Assembly (NCBI RefSeq): GCF_002878395.1
Contig: NC_061121.1
Span: 19,530,510 to 19,594,509, forward strand
DNA length: 64,000 nt
Direction of reading: 5' to 3'
Source: Capsicum annuum
Lineage: Eukaryota > Streptophyta > Magnoliopsida > Solanales > Solanaceae
The notes under the pieces were generated by a model. It saw only the letters and a program-made list of their open reading frames with translations. It was not told where the DNA came from and searched no databases. The translations under genes were made by a program, and so were the position numbers. Below, piece by piece: positions 34,205 to 47,165 of the stretch. Each line of letters opens with the position of its first letter. Within the stretch, counting starts at the first letter, position 1.

Positions 34205-34450
34205 ATATATATATGTATATATATATAAATCATATACTAATGTATATGTTAAATATATGCGTTTATAGAAGATATATACACATATATACGTACCATTCAA
34301 TATATACGTACTACTTTAAATAAAATATACTACAATATATACACACACTACATATAGGTATCTACTAATTTATAAAATATATACGCATGTAGACGTTAAA
34401 TATATACAACTTTAGAACATATATACACATATATACACTATTTTAAATAA
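33060..34450. repeat. AT-rich satellite, about 150-165-bp period, in the hAT element
   Basis: The phrase ACTAATTTATAAAACATATA recurs at about 33258, 33417, 33566, 33725, 33886, 34051 and 34365, with a variant near 34230. Each unit also carries CACACACTATATATATAG, ATGTATACGTTAAATATATA and CATTCAATATATA blocks. That gives about eight copies plus whatever lies in the gap. Confidence 0.9.
33599..33698. other. Assembly gap (100 N)
   Basis: Exactly 100 unknown bases within the satellite, the convention for a gap of unknown length. The true array is probably longer. Confidence 0.98.
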
Positions 34451-34779
34451 AACATATGCTACGTAATGTAATAAATTAATAATAGTATAATACTTAATAG
34501 TAAATTAATAATGTATTAAAACTAAGTTTTAATTTAAACTAGAAATTTAATTTAAATCATTAAATAGAAAAAATTACAAAGTAAGGACTGAGGAATGAAT
34601 GAATGTTGAATTTTATTGATTGCAAAATGATCTAAAATTATAATTACATGAATGAAAAATCTACAAATTTTGTATCATTTTTTTCAACTCATTCATGTTA
34701 ATATTAACGGGAACTTGCATAGGATAGTCAAATTCAACGGGCGCAAAACCATGCATTGGATTTGATTCTGCTGAGTTTT

Positions 34780-37026
34780 CCCGTGAAGTCATAATTTCTT
34801 AAAGTCTTTGCTCGTCGTTCGGCTCCACTTCCATTCCTTGATTTCTTCGTTCGGCTCTAATCCAATCTCTAAGGCAAACTAGAACATTCATTACATTGGT
34901 TCCCAATGAATGTCGGTTGTCTCCAATTTGTTATCGTCCCTGACTAAAAGCACTCTCTGATGCAACGGTTGACATTGAAACATTCAAGATATCTCTAGCT
35001 AATCTTGAAAGCACAGGACATTGTGTTTCATTACTCCTCCACCAATCAACGCGTTGATCCGTCGTCTGCGATCCTCTAGCGGAGACCAAGGATCATACTT
35101 AAGCTCTTCCCGATGAACTGATGTGTAAGATCCCTCCTCAATATTGTTTCGACAAGTTAAATCATAAAAGTAATCAGAAAACCCCTATGTGCCAGCCTTT
35201 TAGAAGATGATGGCTCCTCGGGAGGATGAGAAGCAATAGTTGGAGTGATATTTGTAGGTACGGCTAAATCAACTAAATCAGCATAGTGATTATATAATTT
35301 ATCTATGTATTCATTTGCATCACCCATTGCCATCCACAAATCAGGTTTTACTTGTTGAGAATCATTGTTAGCATTTATCTCTAAATTAGAATAAATAAAA
35401 GTACTAAAGTGGCACATAGTATTATATTTCATACACGGATTTAGCATAGCGCCAACCAAGTAAATATGGGGGAATAAAAAAAAAATATTTTTAAAATTTA
35501 GCAAACATGGCACCAACAGCTTCTTTGTAACCTTCTTTATTTTTATATTCTTTGAGCAAACCAAAAATATCGACTATATATATCAAAACATTACAAACAG
35601 TAGGATAATAAGCACCGAAAAATTCAATCATAGCTATATAAATTTTTTTAAAAAACTTAACAAGATCATTAATTACAACCCAATCAGAATCATGTAGCAT
35701 GCAATCAGCAGAATTAGCAAACGAACCACAATATTGGTTAAAATATAGTGTAACAGGAACTCTATATTTATAACAAGTTTTTAAAAAATCATATGTAGTA
35801 TTCCATCTAGTATCACATTCTTCAGGCATCAATATCGGTACAAGTTCATTTTGTTCACATTTAAGTTTAAAGTCTCTAATTCTAATTCTACGATTATTTT
35901 CTTGAATAAAATCAATGGCAAGCCAAATTTTTTCAATATAAAACTCGAAAAACTCAAGACCATCTCTTATAATTAAATTATATATATGACATGCACACTT
36001 AATATGGAAAAATTCAGGTAACGGCGAAGATAGCTTAGATTTTAATTTTGTTATAGCAGTATTGTTGTTAGAAGCATTATCAAAATAATACATAAGATTT
36101 TATTTTTGATACCATAAAATTCTGTAACTTTAGCAATCGAATCAGTAATAAAATCTCCAGTATGTTTACGATCTTCATCATATAAAAAAAACAAGAATAT
36201 GTTTTTGCATAACAAAACTACTATCTATCCAGTGACAAGTAATGATTAAATAATCATTTTTATTTACAGCACGCACAAGATCAGAAATTAGGGACATTCT
36301 CCATTGAATATTTTTTAACAATGTTGATAAATAAAAGTAATATTGTGAATGAAGTCTAAAAATATCGGTCCGACAAGTACTTCTAGGAATACCATTAAAT
36401 ATAGGATTATAAATTGCTTAAATATAATGAATAAAGGCATCAGAAGAAGAAAAACTAAAAGGCAAACAACCCACAACTATCATTTTAGTTATTTCTTCCC
36501 GGTCCCTCAATTTATTATACTTCTTCATTATATAGTCGGTTTTTGGGCCCATTCTAGTTTGTGTAGGCCCACCAACAGTCTCACCACCTTGTGTAATTTT
36601 TAACTCTCTTTCGTGAACATTGCCTATATTTCTCATTAACGTACCCGTACCCCTTTGTTTGCCTCCTCTTTTATGCTTATATATTTGTTGACAAATATTG
36701 TATTGCACCTCAGTGTCTGATGTACGTTCAAAAAATTACCATGCAATACTAGTTGTTTTACAAGATATTGGGGCACGGGGAGGACGGAAAGAGAGATTAA
36801 CCGATTCAAATCTAACGTTAGCATTTTCTACTGCGGGTGTCTCACCAATATTTTCATCATCTTTGTCTAAATTAACTGCATCTACTTCATTTTCTTCTTC
36901 TATACCGTAATTTTCTTGAGGTTCTACATAATCCATATCGTGGCCACCTACACCTAAAGGCACACCTACTTCTTCCTCAAAAGGTTGACTAAGCGGTGCC
37001 GGAGGCACACAGGTATATCCTTGCAT
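34780..37026 (-). pseudogene. hAT transposase, main part
   Basis: Minus strand. A BED-type zinc-finger region (36720-36600: YNICQQIYKHKRGGKQRG, then LMRNIGNVHE) has damaged Cys and His positions. Catalytic-region sequence is open at 36093-35491, with DNASNNNTAITKLK, KCACHIYNLIIRDGLEF and CDTRWNTTYDFLKTCYKYR. The dimerisation hATC region at 35080-34790 reads STVASESAFSQGR, then IGDNRHSLGTNVMNVLVCLR, then DWIRAERRNQGMEVEP. Such proteins cut and move hAT elements and their MITEs. Stops and frameshifts lie between the blocks. The N-terminus is displaced by the nested LTR element and is found at 39926-39990. Confidence 0.9.
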
Positions 37027-39925
37027 AAAATGAAAGGATAGTAGTGAGACATAAACTTTTACAAAATGTAGGAACCAAGGTGTGTATCAAACACCAAAAC
37101 CCTCTACAATCCACAAAGGTAACACAACACTCTTACGTTGACACAAAAGGGACTCGAAGCACCCCAAAGCACCAATGTTTCTAAGCCGGATTGTCAACTC
37201 AAGTGAATCCACACTCAAGCTAACCTTAGTTACAATGACTTTTCTAAGTCTTACACTACAATGGTTTTTCCAAGCCCTATACTAAAACACTCTCTCTTAA
37301 GAGAAAAAATGTTCTTCAATATCATTAAACAACTAATGAAAAATAGAAGTCTAATTGTTTATTTATAGTTATTACGATCAAAGACTAAAATACCCTTAAT
37401 GAAGGGGGCTCCTATGGAGTGTAAAAGAAAGGCTTTAAAAGACCACAATGTCCTTAACAAGAAGGCAAGGGGAGGCTTTGGAATGCATGGACCCTTCTTC
37501 TCTCTTCAACTTAAGCCAAGACTTTGAAATTATTCAAAAAAAGGTCTTCATCCACTTGTAAACCCGAGCTTGGTCCTTTGAGAAAAATCATGTATTCTTT
37601 ACACCCGTATCATCCTCTCTATCTTGAAAAGAATTTGACCACAAATTCACACCTTTAAGTTCTTGAGCACATTCTTCTTCACCTTGTAGTGTGTCGTGGC
37701 AGCCTACTTGTTCCTTTGGGATGCTCTCATTACAAGAGAGTTTGACAATTTTCTCCTTTGATTGATAATTTTCTCCTTTGATTCATCTCTTTATCAGTTG
37801 AGGAAGCATGGTAGTTTTGAGAAGTGGAGTGATTGGAATTCTTTTGACCTTTCACACGTTCCAACCTTCTTTTCAAAGTAGACACACCTCCTTTCATTGA
37901 TGACATCTCAGTTTCTAGCCTATCAAAAACCATTTACATTTTTGTCATTTCTCGGGAAAGAACTTTAAGATGGGTCCAAATTGCATTTTTGTCCATGGTA
38001 CCTAAGAAAAGATACTAACAAAAACAAACAAAGAATGTTAGTTCAAAATAACCTCACCAACTCCCACTCTCAGATTTTTACCGCACACTTGGTTTCACAA
38101 GTGTTGAAAATTCAGCTTGTACTACATGAGTGATTGAGGGATGAGTCTACTTTTGTCCGAAATAGATTTTTTTTGAGATGACTCAAAGAAAAATTGCTTT
38201 CGGACTTGAACCAACAAGATACTACAAGTTACAAAACGAGAAAAGCTCAAAAGAACGTTAACGCGAAATAAAAGGACACTAAACTAATTATCAACCTAGT
38301 AGGTAGTTACTAGTTTGCTAATTAGTGATAGAATCAAAATGTAACCAAGAAACAAAAATTAGAAACTAAGAAATTCAAGTTTGAGATAAATTTGGTTGTT
38401 CCCAAAAATGATGACATGGCACTTTGTGATTGTACGTCAACTTTGCAAATTTTTCAATTGTTTAATTTTGTGTCTCAGCCAACTCAATCCCAAGAGAGTG
38501 TGATTTCGGTTTTGGGAGAAATTTGCAAGGTTTTTGGAGCCTTTTTAAGCTTCAAAATGAATTTGAAATGAATTAGTCCCCCCTTGTACTTGCAATTGTA
38601 CTTGAAGAATCCTTTTGTCTTTGTTGTTTTCTTCTTTGGGCAAGACTAGGAAGCTTCTTGGAAATTGCCTTTAACAACTAATACACTCTCTTTCCTCCCT
38701 TTTCAAGATCAAACAAGCACTTTTGAATAATCTTCTCCAACAAGATATGAAGATTGAGGAAGAACAATATGAATATTCAAGAGTTGGCCAAGTTTGACCA
38801 TAAGGCAAATGACCTCCAAATTCAAATTTTCTTTTAGATCTAGGTTTCCTTTGCCAAGCCAAGCACAAATAACATAAAATCAAATTCAAAACATCCACAC
38901 CACAATATACCACATGAAATCCACCCTCAAAAAGCTTCAAACTCAAGTTCAACAATGGTGGAATGCTCAAAACAACCCGGATCTTGCTCAAAACTTAGAT
39001 ATAGACTCTCTTAGTGCTAGAAAACAAGGATCTAGAAACTAACAAAACACACAAAAAATAAAATAGATCTAAGTCTCAAAAATCTGCCAAAACGCAAAAA
39101 TGGGTTAACAATTTTTTTGTGAGATTTTTTATTTTCTACACTCTTTTTTGTTGATTTTCTTCAAGGTAATCAATAATACAAGACTTAGAGTTGTGGGAAC
39201 AACTCTAAAACATGACTATGATATCAAATGATACACTAAAATAAGCTAATAACCAAAATTAAGGACTTGAAACACAAAAACCAGCAACTACAAGAAGAGA
39301 AAACAACACATAGAAGAAGAGAGATGAAGAAGATTTGATAAAAGTAAAGATAGATAATGAAACATACACCACCTTTAATGATAAGCACCTAATTGTGTAT
39401 CAAACAATTAGACACACTTCACCATGGATGGATAACACTTCATTCTTAAGTGGACCAAGGGAATTCACACTCCTCAAAACCCACCTTTCTTGCCAAATGC
39501 TCAACATAAGTGAAGAATCCACCTCACTTGTATAGAACCTTCAAGATTCGGTTTCTCTCTCTTAAGGAGAAGGAGAAGACTACAAGCCAAGACTACAATT
39601 ACAATCTAAAAAGTCACTCAATTCATTATGTCAAAAACTATGAAAAATAGAAGGCTATTTGTCTATTTATACTATTACATAGTAAATGTCAAAAATACCC
39701 TTAATGAATAAGGGAATTGGGGCGCCTCTTGAGTGTGACTTTAATGTGTAAAATGTCTTCTATATCCTTCACTTGAGGCGCCTCTTGAGTGTAAAGGTTC
39801 TTCTCCTAGCTTCTCTTGAACAAGACTTCAAAAATGCTCCAAAAGGCCATCAATCACTTGTCAATTCTGAAACTTAAACTTTTGATGATGTCTTATACAC
39901 TTTTGTGCTCTTTAGGCTTGTATCA
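37027..39925 (-). mobile_element. Small LTR retroelement (TRIM/LARD-like) nested in the hAT gene
   Basis: Minus strand. The 5' LTR is at 39229-39925; its + strand ends are TGATACAC and GTATCA. A primer-binding-like TGATATCATAG follows at 39216-39226 (nine of eleven bases as in TGGTATCAGAG). The left LTR runs from about 37027 to 37612 and also ends in GTATCA. The LTRs share blocks such as TGAAAAATAGAAG and AAAATACCCTTAATGAA but are strongly diverged. The 1.6-kb interior has no pol domain. A 67-codon coiled-coil-like frame at 37933-37730 (SSMKGGVSTLKRRLERV) is all that could be a gag remnant. No target duplication was found. Confidence 0.65.
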
Positions 39926-39990
39926 CTATCACTACTGCTTCCGGGACAAAAAAATTTAACACCTTTAGTAGCGAGGTTTCTTAATTTATC
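39926..39990 (-). pseudogene. hAT transposase N-terminus, separated from the rest
   Basis: Minus strand from an ATG near 39990: MDKLRNLATKGVKFFCPG, then SSSDSD, the usual start of this hAT transposase group. It stops abruptly at 39925 where the LTR element begins. The continuation is found 2.9 kb away. Confidence 0.8.
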
Positions 39991-40645
39991 CATAATATAA
40001 ACTAAACTAAAAAAATTCAAAGTACACAAATATAATAAATTAAATATTCAACAAATAATACACTGAATAAAAATTAAACATAAGAGATGGAACGACAATA
40101 TCAAATTTTGAAAGTATTCGAAGATTGCGACTTTAGAAACTTCCACTCGTACTTTGTAATCACAAAATTAAAAAATTAAAGTGAGCACTTTAGGAAATTA
40201 AATATATTGAATATTTGAGAATTGAGAATTGAGATTTGAGAGAATAAAAAATTGTGTGGAAAACGATTTGAAAGTGTAGGGTATTTATAGGAATTTTTTT
40301 GAGGTTAAAAAATAATTTTAAATGTAAAAAAAAAAAATTAAAATGGGTCAAAGTAGCCGTTTGGACCCAAAAATGGCCATATAGCCGTTGGGCCGGCGAC
40401 TACTTTGGGCCCAATGGTCCAAATCTAATTAAAAAAAAAAAAAGTAAACCGGACCGGTTAACCGGCGGGCCCTGACCAAGCTTGGTCCGAATTGGATTAA
40501 CCAGACTCAACTAAAAAAATAAACCGATTCGGGACCCGGTATCCTACAGCCCGTGGGCTGACCGAGACGGGTCAAACCAACCTGATTCTTAAGTGGGCCG
40601 GTCTGGGCCAGGTCAAATTGACCCGTTTGGCTGGCTTAAATAGTC

Positions 40646-41719
40646 AAGTTTAGATATTGAAACACCTAATTTTCTTTCAAATGATTTAATATATAGTCAA
40701 GTTTCTTAAATTCGTTAGTATTAGATACTTGAACTATGCTCCATTTTAATTGAACATATTAATTTCTAATAAGGTTTCTTAACCAAACATTTTCGATTCA
40801 ATTTCGGAAAAAATTTGGATATGTTTCCATTCGCCTATAAACCTTCAATTGTACACATCAATCTCAATTAAAAAAAATGTATAGGTTTTTATGGCTTAAT
40901 GAGGCAAAGAGATTTAATTAAATAAATAACATATTTTATGTGGTTAATTTATCTATCTAATAAATAAATGAAGATACATACAAAAGTTATTTCAAAATCG
41001 AAATTTATTACAAATTAAGGTGTTTAATTAAACAAAAACTTAGTTTGATTAAGTAAATCAAATATCTTAATAAAATTTAAAACACTGATTCCCCCCAAAA
41101 TAAATAAATAAATAAAAATGGACTGCTTTTCGAGAAACACCCATTTAGTGGCTTCGAGTTCTATGTAGTAAATGCACTGCATTTTTAGTACCACTTACAA
41201 GTAAGTGTAACCAACATAAATCCTCCACAAGTAATTACATAAAATTTTCTCTTATTTTCTCTCTCCGAAATTTTAACAAATATACTCATACATTCGGCCA
41301 AACATTATACATTAGTGGAATGTATGATGAAACAGTTATTCCTAAATTTAAGGTAATTGAAATCAGTAATTATATCACTGTTTCTTAATTAATGATAATA
41401 ATTATCTAACATTAACTCATTTATGGATAAAACTAGTAACTGAAATTTGAATTTCAAAAAAAAAAATATACAAGTCAAATTTTATTTTGTCTAATATTTG
41501 ATTGAAGATCTGGAAAGCAAAAAAGCTATATTTCTGCAAAAAATTTCTTCTAAAAAAATTTCAAAAAATAACAAAATTCTTCTACATACGTTCTTCAAAA
41601 ATTCAAAAGGCAACATGAATATCCCAATATTGCTGCGACATTTTGAAATTTGAGAGTCAGAAACTAGTTATAAGTCATACAAAAGTTACGCAATAATTAT
41701 TTCGGAAAGTATTACTTTC
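40646..41719. other. AT-rich sequence upstream of the MULE gene
   Basis: No gene recognised. The left terminal inverted repeat of the MULE should lie here but was not identified. Confidence 0.4.
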
Positions 41720-44697
41720 ATGAAATTGATTTCTACGATCGCCATAGAGTTGGATATAGACGAAGTACGTAAAAAAATTAAAGTGAAATATGTGGTTGAA
41801 CGAAACTCTTCTCCAATTGTAATAAGAAACGACAATGGAGTGAGGTTTTTCGTTGAGTTAAAAAAACAACTTGCTGGTTTGGTTAATTTTCCGCTTTATA
41901 TTTCAACTTGCGACAAAGCCAATAGTGAAATAGAGTTTGATAAAGCAACTGGTTCTATAATGTGTATTGAGGGTAGTGAATATGATTCGATTGCGTTAAT
42001 AGTTGTTGAAATGGATAATCAGTATGCACTATATATTTCTGAAATGGAAGTTAAAAACTTCACTACTAATTGCAAGAACACTGAAATAATGGTGAGTCAG
42101 ATATATAAGGATAAGGAAACTCTTGTTTCAGTAATGACTTTACACACAATAGCAAATGGATTCAACACAAAAGCGAAACGATCCGACAAAAAAAAAGGTA
42201 TGATATCAATTATATGTCCTGATCTTATATTATATTGATTTTTTTTATGTTAAGAAATTTATGTTGTGTATTTTTGTAAACTGTTGATATGCAATGCTAA
42301 TATACAAATGTATAATGTGATATTTTATGTGTTGGATAATGTATAATTAAATCGTGTCAGGTAAAGAAATATATGATGCATTGGTTTAAAAGATTGTGAA
42401 TTCGTTTGTCTGTTATTACTGATTTTTTAAGTAATAATTTTGAATGTATAATTTTAATTATACATTCAGAGATATGTATAATATAACTGGGGCAGTGAAA
42501 GTTTTTATTTTTTTGTTCTTACTATTTTAATTTTTAATATTTCTGTTTTATACATTGATTAAGTTTTTATTTGTTGATGCAAATATGTCTTGATGACATG
42601 AATACATACTTTCTAAAATTTAATTCTTTGATTAATTTGTTTTATGAACTTTTTTTTAATTTAAAAAATGTATGTATAAAATATATTATACATTCAGAGA
42701 TATGTATAATAAAACTGGGCAGTTGCTGGAATAAATTTATTTTTTTTCTATTTTCAAGATTAATACTTTTATTTAACATAATGACTAAGTTTTTATATTA
42801 TGATGCAGCTATGTACTGATTTGTCATAACGAAGATTGCAAGTGGGTCATGAAGGCCTCTTGTATGAATGAATCAAAATTGTTTGTTATTAAAACACTTG
42901 TTTCGGAGCATAGTTGTAGTCTTAGGGATTGAGTGTTGAATAATGTGGTTGCAACAAGTAATTTTGTGAGTGAATTTACTGCTCCAAAATTAATCAATCA
43001 TAAAAGAATACACACCCCCGCGGACATTATCGAAGAAATGAAAGTTGTTTATGGAGTCGACATTAACTACATGAAAGCATGGCGCACACAAGAGAAGGCG
43101 ATTGCGATGCTTAAAGGTGGACCAGCAGATGGATATAGAAAAATTCTCCATTATATATATATATATTGAACCAAGTGTATCCCTAATCGCACATTCGGAT
43201 GCATAAGGCAGTAAATAACAATTTTAAATACTTGTTTATTGCATTGTGTCCGATGATTAGTGGTTTTGAATTTTGTAGACCTATTTTAGTTGTTGACAGG
43301 GCACATTTAAGCGATCCATATAAAGGAACATTTGTATCGACAAGCACATTAGATGGTACAGGTACTGTGCGTTAAGTTTTTTTGTTTTGTACGCTTTTAT
43401 TGTTTTGTTATTTACTATCTATTATATTATCTTATACATTGATGTTTTATGTATAATGAATCATACATATGCTAAAATTACCACCTTTATAGTTGACTTT
43501 TTTCTTTTTAAAATGATTGACTTTTTTAATTTATATGTAGGTTGTATTCTGTCATTAGCTTACGGTGTTGTTGATTCGAAGAATGACAATGCGTGGATTT
43601 GATTTTTTCAAAAGTTTAGAGAGGCATTTGGTGAAAGAGACAACATGTGTGTTGTTTCAGACAGAAAAGAAAGTATCATAAAAGGTGTAAGCATTGTTTA
43701 TTCTAATGTCCCTCATCTAGCTTGTATATGACATTTATGAAAAAAAACGTTTGCACCCATTTTAGGGAAAGCAAAGATAGACTTAGTGACCTTTATTATT
43801 TCATAGCTAAATCTTATAAAAAAGAAGATTTTGAATATATTATGTCAAAGGTTGCTAAGGTTGATCAAAGAATTAAGGAATATCTGGAGGAAGCTGGGTA
43901 TGAAAAATGGGCTCGGTGTCACTCTTTTGTAAATATAGGTAGAATGATGACTTCAAATATAGCCGAATGTATTAATGGTTGTTTGGTTGAGACTAGAAAA
44001 CTTTCTATTCTAGGTTTCTAGAAGAAGTTAGAATCTTATTTGCTGCATGAAATTGTAAGAACAACGAAATTGCATCGTATACAAATACAACTCTTGGCAG
44101 AAGATTTGAAGAAATTCTAACTCATAATGGTGTGAAAACTTTGCGGATGATGGTATGTGTTAGAATAATTATGGAACAGAAACTTTGTTTTACATTGAGT
44201 GTATATTAATATTTTTATGTCTGAAACATATTATGCCTTTTGGTAACAGGTTAAACCAGCAGGGAGTTATCTTTATTGTGTTTATGATTCGGGACGGAGG
44301 TACATTGTAGATATTGAGCGTGGCACGTGCAATTTCGGCCGATAGCAAATTGATGAAATACCTTGTCCACATGAAATTGTCGTATTAAAAAGTAAAATGT
44401 GGATGTAAAGGATTATGGTCGTTATTGCTCTGAATTGTACAGGCCACAAACTATAGTGAAGACATATAAACTCCCAATAGTTCCAATGCCAGACAAGAAG
44501 GATTGGAATGTTCCATGTTTTGTTGATGATGAAAAAGTTTTGCCACCCAAATATTGAAGACCTCCTGGTAGGCCAAAAAAAGGAAAGCATCTGAAATCAA
44601 CTGAATCATTGTCTTCAAATTCAAACCGATACGGTAAATGTAGAAGAGTCGGTCACAACCATAGGACTTGCGGTTTCTTTCCAAAGAAATCATTATG
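41720..44697 (+). pseudogene. mudrA-type MULE transposase
   Basis: Exon 1 (41720-42196) starts MKLISTIAIELDIDEVRKK. An intron with donor AAG-GTATGA runs to about 42807. Then come the DNA-binding region (YVLICHNEDCKWVMKASC), LINHKRIHTPADIIEEMKV and DINYMKAWRTQEKAIAML. Catalytic DDE positions can be placed at Asp 43294 (VVDRAHL), Asp 43660 (VVSDRKE) and Glu 43964 (NIAECING). Introns follow at about 43363-43541 and 44147-44249. The SWIM-type finger near 44320 has lost a cysteine (CNFGR), as has the final zinc knuckle (YGKCRRVGHNHRTC). TA expansion at 43145-43170 causes a frameshift, and stops occur at about 43600, 43730, 44020 and 44343. Inactive copy. Confidence 0.9.
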
Positions 44698-45620
44698 AAG
44701 ATAATATGTTTTTCTACATGTTGATGGTTTGTTTGATTTTAGTAGTATAATCATTTTAATTAGATTTTTTTGGAATGCTGGAACAATTAATTATAAGTTT
44801 TTTGGTTGCTATTTGAGTTTCACTTGTTCATTTAATGTTTAATAGTATTAGAATAGATTGTGTACTTTTTTGTTTATCATATTTCGTAACCATATCACTG
44901 TAATTTACAACTGATTGGTATATGTGTTATGTTGCCTGGAAAATATAACATTCACTTAAAAAATAGTTGAAACATAATCAATATGAACTGTTATACGTTA
45001 GTATTTACTGAGTAAGAAATGTATGATTTAGCGTTATGCCTTGTGTTGGTGTATTATCTTTCACAGAAAAAAATATCATTTTAATGAATATTAATTGTTA
45101 CACGTTATACGTTTATATAAAGTATGATTTTTTTCATTTACGAATGTATAAAGTGGATTATACATTTGTATCATTGCATGAAATTGTGTAATACTTTATA
45201 AAAGGGATTCTGGTAAACTATGTTTGAAAATTTTATCTAAGAAAATGTAAAGTGTGACAACACATGAAGTTATGTGTAACATATATTTAACGTATTAATT
45301 ATTAGTGTAATGTAGTTTTACCTTATAAGAAAATTTACATGACAGTAAAAATATTATGTGTTCAAATGCAATGTCAATATATTATTATTTTTGTTTGTAC
45401 ACGTCGTAAAAAAAAAAATATAAGGCAAACTCAAATTCGACCAAGGAAAAGTTTGTATCATTACAGTATTTTGTTAGAAACTGCAAGTCAATTGTTTCAA
45501 AAAAAAAAAAAGACATCCATAAAATATTCATTAACAATAAGAAAGTATTCCTGAAAATGTTTAATATTAAACACCAAAATAAGAAATAGTTCTTTCAATG
45601 CCAACAATTAGAAAACATTG
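44698..45620. other. Spacer between convergent MULE genes
   Basis: AT-rich, no coding sequence recognised. It separates the transposase end from the Ulp1 gene end. Confidence 0.5.
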
Positions 45621-46130
45621 CTACTCTAATGTAACAATTGCATTTGCTTCAATTTCTTTGATTACACTTTTCCTTGGTCGAGGCGGATCTCCATTATCAC
45701 TCGTGTACCCTTCATTTGCCTTTTCCACTCCATAATGCCACAGTAAGGAAGCATAGCGTGCACGTTGACTTGCAACATCAAATCCACATGAATGAACTTG
45801 TAGTCCTTCGCTTAATATTTCTGCATAGGCACACACAAATATACCACAGTCCCTGATTTAAAAAAAATAAAATAATAATCAGTAAATCAATTATAACATT
45901 ATTATACATGAAAAATAAACTGTAATTTACTTACAAACTATCAGACGCTTGTTGTGGGATATTTTGCACATAATCAACATCAAACGGGATTTCATTTACA
46001 AGACCAGTTTGCTGAGTAATCTTCCCTTTGTACGCTCCAAGTGATGGTCAGTCAGTTCGCTCGGTTTTATCATAAAAGCCATTGTCTGATAATTAGCCCC
46101 AAATTTCATTTGTTTGCACCCATCAATTGA
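45621..46130 (-). pseudogene. Ulp1-like (C48) cysteine peptidase fragment of the MULE
   Basis: Minus strand. The upstream exon (about 46130-45935) carries NGFYDKTERTD, then a TGA where Trp is expected, then LGAYKGKITQQTGLVNEIPF and YVQNIPQQASDS. It ends at a GTAAGT donor. The next exon (45852-45621) starts after TTTAAATCAG and gives LDCGIFVCAYAEILSEG, the catalytic Cys motif of C48 peptidases, ending at TAA/TGA-rich DNA after IEANAIVTLE. The upstream part with the catalytic His and Asp is missing; the sequence changes to LTR near 46131. Ulp1 enzymes remove SUMO. MULEs carrying such genes are known from several plants. Confidence 0.85.
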
Positions 46131-46969
46131 GGGTTATGCTTCCTTGGTGATAGATGAGCATTGGGTTGACCTCGAAAACTCGATTTCCATACATGGGACC
46201 CACTTAGGCTTTTTGGTGTCATTTTTTAACCCGAAGAACAATAGTGCAATATGGGTATCGTTAGACTCGTATTGATGAGTAGATTATATTTTTGATAGTA
46301 TGATGGCATTTTGGAGATTGTGAAGTGAAGACGAGCATGTGGTGCATGAAGTGTGATTTTGCGATTTAGCCTTGAGGTAGGCTTCTGTCTACTCTTCTTC
46401 ATGAATGATATATGATATATATTGCGTCTGAATGTGAATGTTAAGATTGATATTGGATAGAATGACTTAGTATTGATTATACATATAAGTTTGGGGATTA
46501 GATGGGGGTTTAGACCCGTAGGTTGAATTACTTAATACCCTTGTAGAATCCTATTGCCTTCTTCTTAGCTTGGGTAAATTTGTAGCATGGATATGATATA
46601 ATGTTATGCTCGAATATGATTTTAGCATTTGAAGCATGATTTGTATATTTATCCTTATTGGGCTAGTGTGATAGTTTTGGAACCATAAGTTCGGTAAAGT
46701 TGACTTGAGTACCCTTGTTTCTAGTCGAAATTACTATCTTAGGCGTTTATATGGCTTGCTTGACATCTAGAGGATGAACTAGATACCTTAGCCTAGTTTG
46801 GAGCATAATATATCTAATTATGGATTAGAAGTGGGATCATCCGGCCCACTTAGGCCAAGATTTGTGTTAGACCTTGTGGGCTTAGTTGCGGATAGTAGAC
46901 CTAGTTGAGACTAATGAGCCTTATTTATGAGAATTACTTGGTGAATTGATAAATTGTGATGATTTTCGT

Positions 46970-47165
46970 CGAATTGTAATATTTGGTCCCTAGAGATGCA
47001 TTTTCCTCTTTATTATGATATTTGGCCCCCTCTTAATTATGATATTTTGTCTATAGAGATACATTTTCATTTGAATTATGATATTTGGCCCATAGAGATG
47101 CATTTTTCTCTTAGTTATGATTATTGAGCTTATAGAGATGATTTTCCTCTTGGTCATGATGCATA
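46970..47165. repeat. Diverged tandem repeats in the LTR
   Basis: Four to five units of the form TATGATATTTGGCCCATAGAG-ATGCATTTTCCTC, about 45 bp each, with growing divergence. Confidence 0.75.

Larger units (their letters stand above)
32788..40637 (-). mobile_element. Decayed autonomous hAT transposon with nested elements
   Basis: GC-rich subterminal sequence on both sides carries the GGCCGGGCC-type motifs of plant hAT elements: GGTGTCAAGTGGACTGGGCC on the left, and GACCTGGCCCAGACCGGCCC on the minus strand at the right. A hAT transposase lies between them on the minus strand. A candidate 8-bp duplication, AAATAGTG (32780-32787) and AAATAGTC (40638-40645), differs at one base, but the outermost bases of the two termini do not pair well. 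The exact ends are therefore uncertain by about 15 bp. A satellite with an assembly gap and an LTR element lie inside. Confidence 0.75.

Noticed and set aside
46083..46140. Exact 5' end and target duplication of the large LTR
   Set aside because: Several TG dinucleotides fit, and none has a 5-bp match to the AAAGA after 49678, so no border is claimed.
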